Shown here: piece by piece, positions 1 to 5,694 of the stretch
Numbering within the stretch: the first letter of the stretch is position 1
Layout: each line of letters starts with the position of its first letter
Source of the DNA: Betaproteobacteria bacterium
GTDB taxonomy: Bacteria > Pseudomonadota > Gammaproteobacteria > Burkholderiales > Burkholderiaceae_E
NCBI GenBank assembly: GCA_016868095.1
Contig: VGHV01000168.1
Span: 1 to 5,694 of the forward strand
Reading direction: 5' to 3'
Length of the DNA stretch: 5,694 nucleotides
Position numbers and translations under genes: made by a program
The notes under the pieces: model-generated
Database searches by the model: none
The model's input: the letters and a program-made list of their open reading frames with translations, nothing else
What the model was told of the DNA's origin: nothing

Positions 1-1341
1 TGAATCAGAAAAGGTTGCCAAAATCTGTTCATGACCTAAAAGTGTTTTTAAGTCTTCGCGTGATTCGTTGACAATCGGTTGTACAAAAATTTGATCGTTA
101 TTGGTCAGGCAAAGTTCGATCATCAGGTCAACGGGATGCTTGCCCGATTCGACCGCTAACTCCCCAACCGTCTTATCCTGCCAGTCGACATCGCGCATCA
201 CATAAAGATTGTCGTAATCGGGCTTTCTTGCATCGGTCGTGGCAGCGCCACCGCCTTGCAATTTGTTATCGCGCGGTTTCATGAGCGACTCGGCAGCGAT
301 AAGTTCTTGACGCAGACTTGGTTGACGTAAAGCTTCGAGCTGCATAGGCAGCGGAAGCGCGCGTATTGGTTTCCAAGCGTCAAGCACATCGAAAGGCAGG
401 TAGGACTTCAGTGAAAAAATCGCATTGATCGAGCGCGTTGATGCTTGACCAAACATGCGCCCACCAGCGAGATTTACAGCCTGAATGGTTTCGAGCTGGT
501 CTTGCCACCGAGGTGGGTCGTCACCCTGCTTCGTTGAAATCACACCAAACATCACCGGCACCTTGTGGCTTAACGCAAAGTGCTTCATATGCTCTAGAAA
601 CTTTTGATTACTGCTTCGATTCAAAATATCCGGACCAACCTGAAAAATACCTTTTCCTAAGCGCCCCATTGCAGCGACGATTGCCTCGATTTCCCGCCAA
701 TGCGCTATGCGACTTGCCACTGGATTGCCATCCGGTGCCAGATGGGTATGCGATCGCGAACTTGAAAATCCGACCGCTCCTGAGCGGATCGCGTCGATAA
801 CAATGCTTGTCATCTGTGCGATTTCGTCATCGCTTGCCTCGCTGCTGAGTGCACGCGCACCCATCACATACATGCGCACGGCAGAGTGTCCAATGTACAT
901 CGCGTGATTAAGCGCCTTGGGACGTCGTCTGACCGCATCCTGATACTCGGCAAAAGACTCCCATGTCCAATCGATGCCTTCGCGCATGGCGTCAACTGAA
1001 ATATCTTCAACGTAGGACAAGCTCCGCGCATACCAGTCCCTGTCTTGAGCCTTGCAAGGTGATAGCGTAAAACCGCAATTGCTCATGACGACCGAGGTCA
1101 CCCCGTGGAAGCAAGAGCAGCTGCCGAGCGGATCCCACATGACCTGCGCATCCATGTGAGTGTGTCCGTCGACAAAACCCGGTGAAATAATCAAGCCATC
1201 GGCATGAATCGTACGACGCGCTGCCTCGCTCAACTTACCGATGGCAACGATTCTGCCGTCCTTGATACCAAGGTCAGCCGTGCGGCGCCTCGCACCGGAA
1301 CCATCGACCAAGCTTCCACCGCGAATCAAATAATCCAACAT
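1..1341 (-). CDS. Amidohydrolase family 3 protein (N-acyl-D-amino-acid deacylase-like), C-terminus cut by window edge
   Basis: The frame is open for 447 codons with no stop, from an ATG at 1341 to the window edge, so the C-terminal end is missing. The N-terminus (MLDYLIRGG, then VDGSG) is the usual small beta-sandwich opening of cyclic amidohydrolases. GFVDGHTHMDAQ at residues 55-66 supplies the HxH metal ligands (H60, H62). SNCGF at 87-91 places Cys89 where D-aminoacylases have their metal-bridging cysteine. The last visible residues, FSDS (444-447), look like the start of the FSDxGAH segment that carries the catalytic Asp. The middle of the protein (GIFQVGP 231-237, then VPVMFGV 261-267) lacks the H-x-R and SHxK motifs that give true D-aminoacylases two further His ligands, so the substrate is uncertain. 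Family members hydrolyse amide bonds, often of N-acyl-D-amino acids, in the cytosol; no signal peptide is seen. The start is supported by AAGGGGG 7 bases upstream. The gene is transcribed away from the hydrolase unit at 1523-3921. Superfamily assignment is firm; specific activity is not. Confidence 0.9.
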   Translation of the reverse strand, partial: MLDYLIRGGSLVDGSGARRRTADLGIKDGRIVAIGKLSEAARRTIHADGLIISPGFVDGHTHMDAQVMWDPLGSCSCFHGVTSVVMSNCGFTLSPCKAQDRDWYARSLSYVEDISVDAMREGIDWTWESFAEYQDAVRRRPKALNHAMYIGHSAVRMYVMGARALSSEASDDEIAQMTSIVIDAIRSGAVGFSSSRSHTHLAPDGNPVASRIAHWREIEAIVAAMGRLGKGIFQVGPDILNRSSNQKFLEHMKHFALSHKVPVMFGVISTKQGDDPPRWQDQLETIQAVNLAGGRMFGQASTRSINAIFSLKSYLPFDVLDAWKPIRALPLPMQLEALRQPSLRQELIAAESLMKPRDNKLQGGGAATTDARKPDYDNLYVMRDVDWQDKTVGELAVESGKHPVDLMIELCLTNNDQIFVQPIVNESREDLKTLLGHEQILATFSDS

Positions 1342-1348
1342 CTCACGA

Positions 1349-1355
1349 CCCCCTT
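1349..1355 (-). promoter_or_regulatory. Shine-Dalgarno site of the amidohydrolase gene
   Basis: Read on the minus strand this is AAGGGGG, ending 7 bases before the ATG at 1341. It is the purine run that decides the start: no other in-frame start codon near it would give the family's usual N-terminus. Confidence 0.7.
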
Positions 1356-1383
1356 AGTTGTTCGGGCTTATCAATCGATGCCT

Positions 1384-1412
1384 ATTAAAGATCGCAAGGC
1401 TGTTAATGAAAA
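1384..1412 (-). promoter_or_regulatory. Candidate sigma70 promoter for the amidohydrolase gene
   Basis: On the minus strand a TTTTCA box (1412-1407, 4 of 6 matches to TTGACA) is followed after exactly 17 bases by TTTAAT (1389-1384, 5 of 6 matches to TATAAT). Transcription would begin near 1377, leaving a leader of about 35 bases that contains the ribosome binding site. This rests on pattern matching only, but box quality, spacing and position are all reasonable. Confidence 0.45.
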
Positions 1413-1522
1413 GCTCGGGCGTTTTGAAAAGAGTACTGCCCGTCGATTCGAAGCTCATATTCTTTTGCTTGGGTTCTTTTACAGACTGGCGTAGCATGCA
1501 ATGATCGTTAACAACAGCTCGT

Positions 1523-1696
1523 ATGACTTCCGCCTACCTTTATGGATTAGCCTGTGGTCTTGTTCCCGCGGTATACAGCCTAGCGAGGGCGATGCTCGAC
1601 ATTCGCCGTGTCGGTTCAACGCGGAGCAAACCTTGGATTGCTGGGGCCGCGGCGGTTAGCTTCTGGTTGATCTGTTTTCTCAGCTTTAGCGCCTGA
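1523..1696 (+). CDS. Possible small two-helix membrane protein (57 aa), unrecognised
   Basis: An ATG at 1523 opens a 57-codon frame ending in TGA at 1694-1696. The product has two hydrophobic stretches, residues about 4-25 (LYGLACGLVPAVYSLARAML) and 38-57 (ending FWLICFLSFSA), joined by a short basic loop (DIRRVGSTRSKPW). That is the charge pattern of a membrane hairpin with its loop in the cytoplasm. It ends 9 bases before the ATG of the lipase-like gene at 1706 and lies in the same frame, so only the TGA separates the two. An in-frame TGA at 1502-1504 bounds it upstream. There is no clear Shine-Dalgarno sequence before the ATG, and I do not recognise the family. It may be a real small gene in the operon, a remnant of a longer N-terminal region, or chance. 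The hairpin architecture and the position favour a gene, but only modestly. Confidence 0.4.
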   Translation: MTSAYLYGLACGLVPAVYSLARAMLDIRRVGSTRSKPWIAGAAAVSFWLICFLSFSA

Positions 1697-1705
1697 TTTG
1701 CTCCG

Positions 1706-2773
1706 ATGAGAGGATTTCTGGTGTTCGCCTGGGGCTTACTTGCGAGCATTGTGGCTATCACATCCAACGATGCGAGTGCATTTAGCCCACGACTCGAGGA
1801 TCGACTGATTCGGGTCAAGGCAAGCGATGCGCAAATCATCCCGCTAAGGCTATGGGGCAAGCAAGATGCGCCCTCCGCAATTATTCTGTGTATCCATGGA
1901 TTTAGCGACTACGCAAGGGGCTTTGGACATATGCTTGCGGCGCTCGACACGGCCAATACGAGCTTGATGATGGCCTTTGACCAGCGCGGTTTCGGTGAAA
2001 CAGCAAGCCGAGGCCAATGGGCAGGCCATGATGTCATGATCTCCGACCTGCATGATGTCTTGCTCTATATTGGAGAACGTTATCCAGGCCTGCCCATTCA
2101 TGTTGTCGGCGAGAGCATGGGCGCAGCGCTATTGTTGGTAGCGATGCATCACCCAAAGACCTCAGCATTTTTTAAATCCACGACAGAGACGAATTCTGCT
2201 GCTCAGCAAAGCCCTTCAACTTTTCGAACAAGCCGAACCAATTCAAACCCTCAGGTCCAGTCGAGCATACTGCTTGCACCAGCCGTTTGGGGTTGGTCGG
2301 CAATGCCTTGGTACCAGGTACTGAGCCTTAAGCTTTTCTCACAACTATTGCCAGATCTTCGACTCTCCTCGCAATACGCGAGGCGACTTGGCGTTCGGCC
2401 AACCGATGATCCCACTGTGGCTGCTTATCTTGCCAAGGATCCTCTGATGCTAAGAGATATACCAACGTCGATGATTGCTGGACTGAGCGACTTGATGTCA
2501 GAAGCAAGCCTTCTGATGCCTAAAAAAGGACATCGCAGTTTAGTTGTGATCGGCACACGCGATGAAGTCATCCCGGGCTCGGCGTATTGCGCCTGGTTAG
2601 CCAAAAGCCATGAGATCGCGACAGGCCAGTGGATTGTTCAGCACGATGGCTTTCATATGCTAACCAGGCAAATGAAAAGCGACGCCATCTTAATTTCACT
2701 AAGTAATTTTTTGACCTCTCAATTACATCACTTAGAACAAGACCCACCACCCATGAAGGCACTAAAATGCTGA
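1706..2773 (+). CDS. Alpha/beta-hydrolase, monoacylglycerol lipase/lysophospholipase-like, probably exported
   Basis: This 355-residue protein resembles the serine-hydrolase (Hydrolase_4) group of lipases. The parts visible are: a hydrophobic N-terminus (residues 3-19) ending in an ASA signal-peptidase-like site at 23-25; the HGFSD oxyanion loop (64-68); FDQRGFG (91-97); the nucleophile elbow GESMG with Ser137; the APAVWG segment (191-196) typical of this group; Asp286 in TRDEVIP; and His317 in DGFHML. The Ser-Asp-His triad is therefore complete. Such enzymes cleave carboxylic esters such as monoacylglycerols or lysophospholipids; here the likely place is the periplasm or the outer face of the membrane. 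Residues 155-186 form a Ser/Thr/Asn/Gln-rich insert between the elbow strand and the next core strand. No Shine-Dalgarno sequence precedes the ATG at 1706. A GTG at 1721 does have one (AGAGGA 1709-1714), but starting there would drop Arg2, the signal peptide's positive charge. The stop overlaps the start of the epoxide hydrolase gene by 7 bases. Exact substrate unknown. Confidence 0.88.
   Translation: MRGFLVFAWGLLASIVAITSNDASAFSPRLEDRLIRVKASDAQIIPLRLWGKQDAPSAIILCIHGFSDYARGFGHMLAALDTANTSLMMAFDQRGFGETASRGQWAGHDVMISDLHDVLLYIGERYPGLPIHVVGESMGAALLLVAMHHPKTSAFFKSTTETNSAAQQSPSTFRTSRTNSNPQVQSSILLAPAVWGWSAMPWYQVLSLKLFSQLLPDLRLSSQYARRLGVRPTDDPTVAAYLAKDPLMLRDIPTSMIAGLSDLMSEASLLMPKKGHRSLVVIGTRDEVIPGSAYCAWLAKSHEIATGQWIVQHDGFHMLTRQMKSDAILISLSNFLTSQLHHLEQDPPPMKALKC
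1709..1714 (+). promoter_or_regulatory. Shine-Dalgarno-like AGAGGA inside the lipase-like gene start
   Basis: AGAGGA lies 6 bases before an in-frame GTG at 1721-1723, whereas the annotated ATG at 1706 has no purine-rich site in front of it. The true start could be the GTG, five codons later. The ATG keeps Arg2 ahead of the hydrophobic core and is preferred for that reason alone. Confidence 0.3.
2755..2759 (+). promoter_or_regulatory. Shine-Dalgarno site of the epoxide hydrolase gene
   Basis: GAAGG lies inside the last codons of the upstream hydrolase gene, 7 bases before the ATG at 2767. Together with the overlap of the upstream stop (TGA 2771-2773) it supports this start and coupled translation. 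Confidence 0.65.
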
Positions 2774-3921
2774 ACGATCTTAAAACTTACAAACTCGAAG
2801 TTGCCCAATCGGAAGTCGATGACCTCATGGATCGCCTGGCAAAAGCTCGTTGGCCCGATGAAGCTCCCGATCAAACCGAGCAAGGGCATTGGCGCTATGG
2901 TACGCCTGTACATTGGCTTCAAAGGCTCCACCGTTACTGGATCGAGGAGTTTGACTGGCGAGCGCAAGAAGACAAGCTCAATGCCTTTGAACAATGGAAA
3001 CTCAGGCTCGAAACAATCGACCTCCATTTCATGCACGTTAAGAGCCGACATCGAGGCGCTCAACCAATTCTACTGCTGCATGGCTGGCCAGGTTCAGTCT
3101 TTGAGTTTTTAGAATTAACCCCACAACTCACAGCAGCAAACGAAGCTGGTAAAAGCTTTCATGTCATTGTTCCAAGCCTGCCAGGCTTTGGCCCTTCTTT
3201 CCGTAAAGGTCAAGCAAGACTCGGTCTCGATGCGATGGCTCAGGTCTTGCATGAACTCATGCATGAGGTTCTAGGATACAAAGAGTACTACATTCAAGGT
3301 GGCGACTGGGGCTCATTTCTTGCATCAGCCATCGCCTATCGGCACCCCAACGCTGTCAAAGGCATTCACCTGAATCTCTTGCCTTTGCGTCGGGATGCCT
3401 TGTTGTTTCAAGAGCCAATGGACGAGGATGCCAAGCGCTATGCACAAGAACTTGAGCTATTTTTACGTGAGCACACAGGTTATCAGGCGATTCAAGGCAC
3501 AAGGCCACAGACGCTTGCCTACGCACTCAACGATTCGCCTCTAGGTCTTGCTGCATGGATTGGTGAAAAATTTGCTGCATGGAGCGATTGTGATGAACAA
3601 CCCGAATCCGTGATTCCCTTTGACCGGATGCTTGCAAACATCTCCCTTTATTGGTTTACTGAAGCGATCGGATCCTCATTTTGGCCCTACTACGCTCGAC
3701 TCCATTCGCCCTGGTTCATCCCCAAAGGGCAAGGCATAAAGGTTCCTGCGGGCTACTGCCAGTTCCCAAGAGAAATCCTAAAGCCTCCGCGATCACTTGC
3801 CTCTAGAACCTATCACAATATTGTGCGCTGGCACGAAGCTCAACGAGGCGGGCATTTCGCTGCCCTGGAACAAAGCAGCGTGTTGGCTCATGAAATCCGA
3901 GAAACATTTAAGAATCTTTAG
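2767..3921 (+). CDS. Epoxide hydrolase, microsomal (EPHX1) type
   Basis: This 384-residue alpha/beta-hydrolase converts epoxides to vicinal diols through an aspartyl-ester intermediate. Residues about 6-115 are the epoxide hydrolase N-terminal domain, with the characteristic RLAKARWPDE (23-32), the conserved YW (57-58) and FDW (62-64). HGWPGS (105-110) is the oxyanion-hole loop. GGDWGS (178-183) carries the nucleophile Asp180. The cap region has Tyr239 (in HTGYQAIQ) and Tyr295 (in SLYWFTEAIGSSF), which fit the two tyrosines that activate the epoxide. Glu336 in FPREILKPPR is the acid of the charge relay, a Glu in microsomal-type enzymes, and His363 in RGGHFAALE is the base. Every catalytic residue is present and the length is normal for bacterial members. 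No signal peptide is visible, so it should be cytosolic. The ATG overlaps the upstream stop by 7 bases with GAAGG in front, so it is almost certainly co-transcribed with the lipase-like gene. The natural substrate cannot be read from sequence; aromatic, terpene or fatty epoxides are all possible. Confidence 0.95.
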   Translation: MLNDLKTYKLEVAQSEVDDLMDRLAKARWPDEAPDQTEQGHWRYGTPVHWLQRLHRYWIEEFDWRAQEDKLNAFEQWKLRLETIDLHFMHVKSRHRGAQPILLLHGWPGSVFEFLELTPQLTAANEAGKSFHVIVPSLPGFGPSFRKGQARLGLDAMAQVLHELMHEVLGYKEYYIQGGDWGSFLASAIAYRHPNAVKGIHLNLLPLRRDALLFQEPMDEDAKRYAQELELFLREHTGYQAIQGTRPQTLAYALNDSPLGLAAWIGEKFAAWSDCDEQPESVIPFDRMLANISLYWFTEAIGSSFWPYYARLHSPWFIPKGQGIKVPAGYCQFPREILKPPRSLASRTYHNIVRWHEAQRGGHFAALEQSSVLAHEIRETFKNL

Positions 3922-3943
3922 CGGCCAGTATCATGCTGCGAGT
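3922..3943. other. Convergent gap with no visible terminator
   Basis: Only 22 bases separate the stop of the epoxide hydrolase gene (plus) from that of chaC (minus). I see no GC-rich hairpin or T-run here or just inside either gene end, so transcripts probably run into the opposite gene or stop by a factor-dependent route. Confidence 0.5.
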
Positions 3944-4669
3944 CTAGGCTGATTCGAGGGCAAGCAAGGCTTCTTGCAATCTTGCCATACGCGAGTCACG
4001 AAGATTCCAGGCTGTCAGTGCTTTAACCGTAAGAAAAATATAATCTTTGTTTGGGCCAAGCGGACCACATGCCTTCGACAAGATAGCGACCTCATCCTCA
4101 AATGGCAGTGCTCCAAGAAATGAAGGATGCGAAGGATTATGGTCAAACACGAGGCAATCGACCCAGCCCTCAGGCGTTTTAACAGGTAGCCAACGGGGAC
4201 AATACGAGCCCGATACCATCTCACGTCGCCACAACAAAGCAAGCTCATCCCTGGCATGAGAGGCCTCAATCCGCAGCACAATGCCATCGCAACAACCCCC
4301 TGGCAATAAGGTAAGCATCAAGCCAGGAAAATCGGGCGTACCGCGGCCAAAAACAGACTTCATTGCCATACGGCGATGCCGTCCAAATAAGCGCCCTGGA
4401 CCAAGGGGCTCACAAAAAATAGCCGGATTCCAAATCAGTGAGCCGTAGGCAAAAATGTGTACGGGCCTGCCGCCGCACCATTGCGATAGACATGCTGCCA
4501 GGCTCTCGCGCTGTTGCTCGGGCGTTAAAAATGGCACTGACTGATATTGTTGCTGTAATCTTGTACGAACAGCATCACCGAGTAGCGAGTCGCGGGTAAT
4601 CGTTACAAAAGATTGCTCGCTCTGATCCTTCTCATCGGCCGTCTCGGGATTGTCACTACCGACCATCAT
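3944..4669 (-). CDS. chaC: Glutathione-specific gamma-glutamylcyclotransferase ChaC
   Basis: ChaC-family enzymes cleave glutathione into 5-oxoproline and Cys-Gly in the cytosol (EC 4.3.2.7). The 241-residue product has an N-terminal region with ITRDSLL (24-30) and LTPEQQRESLAACL (48-61), as in E. coli-type ChaC. The fold then opens with HIFAYGSLIWNP (71-82), where YGSLIW is the substrate-binding loop. Glu150 in LLWRREM matches the catalytic Glu. VFDHNPSHPSFLG (174-186) and SKACGPLGPNKDYI (198-211) are further family blocks. Length is close to E. coli ChaC (about 230 residues). Residues 1-20 are acidic and poorly conserved-looking. The ATG at 4669 overlaps the upstream protease stop as ATGA, with GAAGG 10 bases upstream; the next codon is also ATG (4666) and could be used instead. 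Coupling to a PDZ-S41 protease gene is not a standard ChaC context. Family call is confident; activity toward glutathione is inferred from family. Confidence 0.92.
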   Translation of the reverse strand: MMVGSDNPETADEKDQSEQSFVTITRDSLLGDAVRTRLQQQYQSVPFLTPEQQRESLAACLSQWCGGRPVHIFAYGSLIWNPAIFCEPLGPGRLFGRHRRMAMKSVFGRGTPDFPGLMLTLLPGGCCDGIVLRIEASHARDELALLWRREMVSGSYCPRWLPVKTPEGWVDCLVFDHNPSHPSFLGALPFEDEVAILSKACGPLGPNKDYIFLTVKALTAWNLRDSRMARLQEALLALESA

Positions 4670-5694
4670 TGGATGATTGCCTTCGGTGCATCGCCGTCCT
4701 CAATGAGCTTTGAACTTCGCCCAATCGGCTGGCCTTCCGATCCAACACCGAGGCTTTGAGCTCTCATGGCGGCCCTATCAAGTACACATTCGCCCTCGCT
4801 AAGCCATTTCAAAGCCGCACCAATCATTGGATCTGAGGCGCTACCTAAAACGCTTTGATAGTCATCGCTTGCATAACAGGTAGGCTCAATGCCAGCGATA
4901 TCCGATGGCATCCCTTTGTCATTACGCACCTCAAAATTGACAGCATGGTAGCTCAAGCCGCAGGCGCCCACGGGATGAAAGCCATAGGGTTTACCGCAAG
5001 TCCTGCTGCCTATACTGACAAAATCGAGCGAGGGATGCCTGTTCTTGAGCCCGTGAATCAGCATTTCACTGGCCGAGCAAGTTCTCGATCCCGTTAAGAC
5101 CACTACTCGTTCGAGTTGCATGGACGGTAGCGGAGAAGGATCAACAAAGCGTTCGTTCGTGTTTGCTCTTGAGTGCTTATCGTTATAAATCAATTGAGAA
5201 AACACCTCCGATCGCAGCGATGCTGGCGCAATAGCGCTCGCAAGCCGCGTTGCCACATCCACCCTGCCACCACCGTGATATCGGAGGTCCAAAATCAGGT
5301 CTCGCACGCCACCTGCCACCAAATCATCTAACGCCAGACGGAGCGCAGGCGTTGACGGCTCAATAAAATCCTTCAAGAACAGATAAGCAACTCGGCGACC
5401 TGACACAACAAGCGGAGCAGCATCGTCTGGCGGCAGCGCGATGGAACTAATTGGGTATGTGGTTGCTATAAGGTTTAGACTTCGAAGCCCGGCGCTTCCC
5501 TCAAGCTCAATGGCAAGTCGATCACCGACCGCATGAGCTGCGAGTGCCGAAAAGTCATTGGCGTCTTTCCAATACTTCGCGGGTTTCCCTTGGATCGACA
5601 CCACAATATCACCGCGCTTAATACCGGCCAAGCCCGCGGCCGACATAGGCTCGACCCAGCGGACCCTCAATGGCAAAGGATCATCTGGCTGGCC
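4666..5694 (-). CDS. PDZ-domain S41 family peptidase (C-terminal processing type), N-terminus cut by window edge
   Basis: The frame is open to the window edge, so the true start and any signal peptide or lipobox lie outside; a TTG at 5676 is just an internal codon. Counting from the edge, 342 residues are visible. Residues about 10-75 are a PDZ domain (PMSAAGLAGIKRGDIVVSIQ at 16-35). The S41 domain follows: VAYLFLKDF (102-110), LILDLRYHGGGRVD (133-146), the nucleophile Ser207 in TCSASE, and the general-base Lys235 in TCGKPYGF. The spacing of 28 residues is close to the Ser-Lys distance in E. coli Prc. A segment near 265-273 (IAGIEPTC) matches the G-I-x-P-x-C end seen in envelope S41 proteins. 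Four cysteines (206, 233, 245, 273) sit around the active site and could form disulfides in the periplasm. About 70 residues follow the last core motif. The protein should cut envelope proteins near their C-termini, but its target is unknown. The stop overlaps chaC by 4 bases. Confidence 0.9.
   Translation of the reverse strand, partial: GQPDDPLPLRVRWVEPMSAAGLAGIKRGDIVVSIQGKPAKYWKDANDFSALAAHAVGDRLAIELEGSAGLRSLNLIATTYPISSIALPPDDAAPLVVSGRRVAYLFLKDFIEPSTPALRLALDDLVAGGVRDLILDLRYHGGGRVDVATRLASAIAPASLRSEVFSQLIYNDKHSRANTNERFVDPSPLPSMQLERVVVLTGSRTCSASEMLIHGLKNRHPSLDFVSIGSRTCGKPYGFHPVGACGLSYHAVNFEVRNDKGMPSDIAGIEPTCYASDDYQSVLGSASDPMIGAALKWLSEGECVLDRAAMRAQSLGVGSEGQPIGRSSKLIEDGDAPKAIIQ
4680..4684 (-). 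promoter_or_regulatory. Shine-Dalgarno site of chaC
   Basis: On the minus strand GAAGG lies within the last codons of the protease gene, 10 bases before the ATG at 4669. Spacing is slightly long, and longer still for the second ATG at 4666, so the first ATG is favoured. Confidence 0.45.

Larger units (their letters stand above)
1342..1522. other. Divergent intergenic region
   Basis: This stretch separates the minus-strand amidohydrolase from the plus-strand hydrolase unit. It holds the candidate minus-strand promoter and ribosome binding site. I see no convincing plus-strand -10/-35 pair, no strong operator-like inverted repeat (only a 5-base CGGGC/GCCCG pair at 1416-1420 and 1438-1442 with a 17-base loop), and no RNA gene. 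If the small ORF at 1523-1696 is not real, the gene-free stretch runs to 1705. Confidence 0.5.

Noticed and set aside
438..907. Plus-strand open frames opposite the amidohydrolase (438-800 and 707-907)
   Set aside because: They lie wholly inside the clear minus-strand coding region and the translations show no domain-like pattern.
1354..1458. Minus-strand 34-codon frame ending just before the amidohydrolase ribosome binding site, a possible leader peptide
   Set aside because: It has no Shine-Dalgarno sequence, its start lies upstream of the candidate promoter and so outside that transcript, and its composition shows no attenuation-type codon run.
1204..1494. Plus-strand 96-codon frame running out of the amidohydrolase into the intergenic region
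   Set aside because: More than half is antisense to the amidohydrolase start; the rest (from an ATG at 1379) has no ribosome binding site or recognisable motif.
1694..1696. Selenocysteine or programmed readthrough at the TGA before the lipase-like gene
   Set aside because: No SECIS-like hairpin is evident downstream, and the lipase-like protein has its own ATG and signal-like N-terminus, so a normal stop is simpler.
1540..2101. Minus-strand frames opposite the small ORF and the lipase-like gene (1540-1860, 1850-2101)
   Set aside because: They are antisense to a well-supported hydrolase gene and have no family features.
2568..3112. Frames across the junction of the two hydrolase genes (2568-2762 minus, 2728-3063 minus, 2801-3112 plus)
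   Set aside because: They overlap strong coding sequence with intact catalytic motifs, so they are shadow frames.
3256..3267. Perfect 12-base palindrome CTCATGCATGAG
   Set aside because: It lies deep inside the epoxide hydrolase coding region, encodes ordinary residues (ELMHEV) and has no repeat partners; probably chance.
4015..5097. Frames in other phases within chaC and the protease gene (4015-4287 minus, 4047-4259 plus, 4855-5097 plus)
   Set aside because: The overlapping annotated frames carry full family motifs; these do not.

Overview
The window holds five protein genes that can be assigned to families, plus one possible small membrane-protein gene. All are on ordinary chromosome-like DNA: no transposase, phage gene, RNA gene, CRISPR array or long repeat is visible. 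Base composition is roughly balanced. The proteins (an E. coli-type ChaC, a microsomal-type epoxide hydrolase, a GESMG lipase-like hydrolase, an Amidohydrolase_3-type enzyme and a PDZ-S41 protease) fit a Gram-negative proteobacterium. By general resemblance I favour a betaproteobacterium of the Burkholderiales, but that placement is inference and no marker gene is present.

Layout. Positions 1-1341 (minus) carry most of an amidohydrolase of the N-acyl-D-amino-acid deacylase superfamily, cut at its C-terminal end by the window edge. It is preceded by a good Shine-Dalgarno sequence and a plausible sigma70 promoter. Positions 1342-1522 are a divergent intergenic region. Positions 1523-3921 (plus) look like one transcription unit: a possible 57-residue two-helix membrane protein, a probably exported alpha/beta-hydrolase of the monoacylglycerol-lipase type, and an epoxide hydrolase whose start overlaps the preceding stop by 7 bases. 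Positions 3944-5694 (minus) converge on that unit: a PDZ-S41 (C-terminal processing type) protease, cut at its N-terminal end by the window edge, followed by chaC with a 4-base ATGA overlap.

How the genes might work together. The plus-strand pair combines an ester hydrolase with an epoxide hydrolase, and the divergent amidohydrolase adds a third hydrolase. A role in taking apart lipid-like or xenobiotic substrates is reasonable but unproven. The protease/chaC pair is tightly coupled in translation, although one product should act in the envelope and the other on cytosolic glutathione. I found no clear evidence of a new defence, mobile or RNA-based system. The points most worth a second look are the small ORF that shares a frame with the lipase-like gene, the amidohydrolase's apparently missing metal-ligand motifs, and the two coupled gene pairs.
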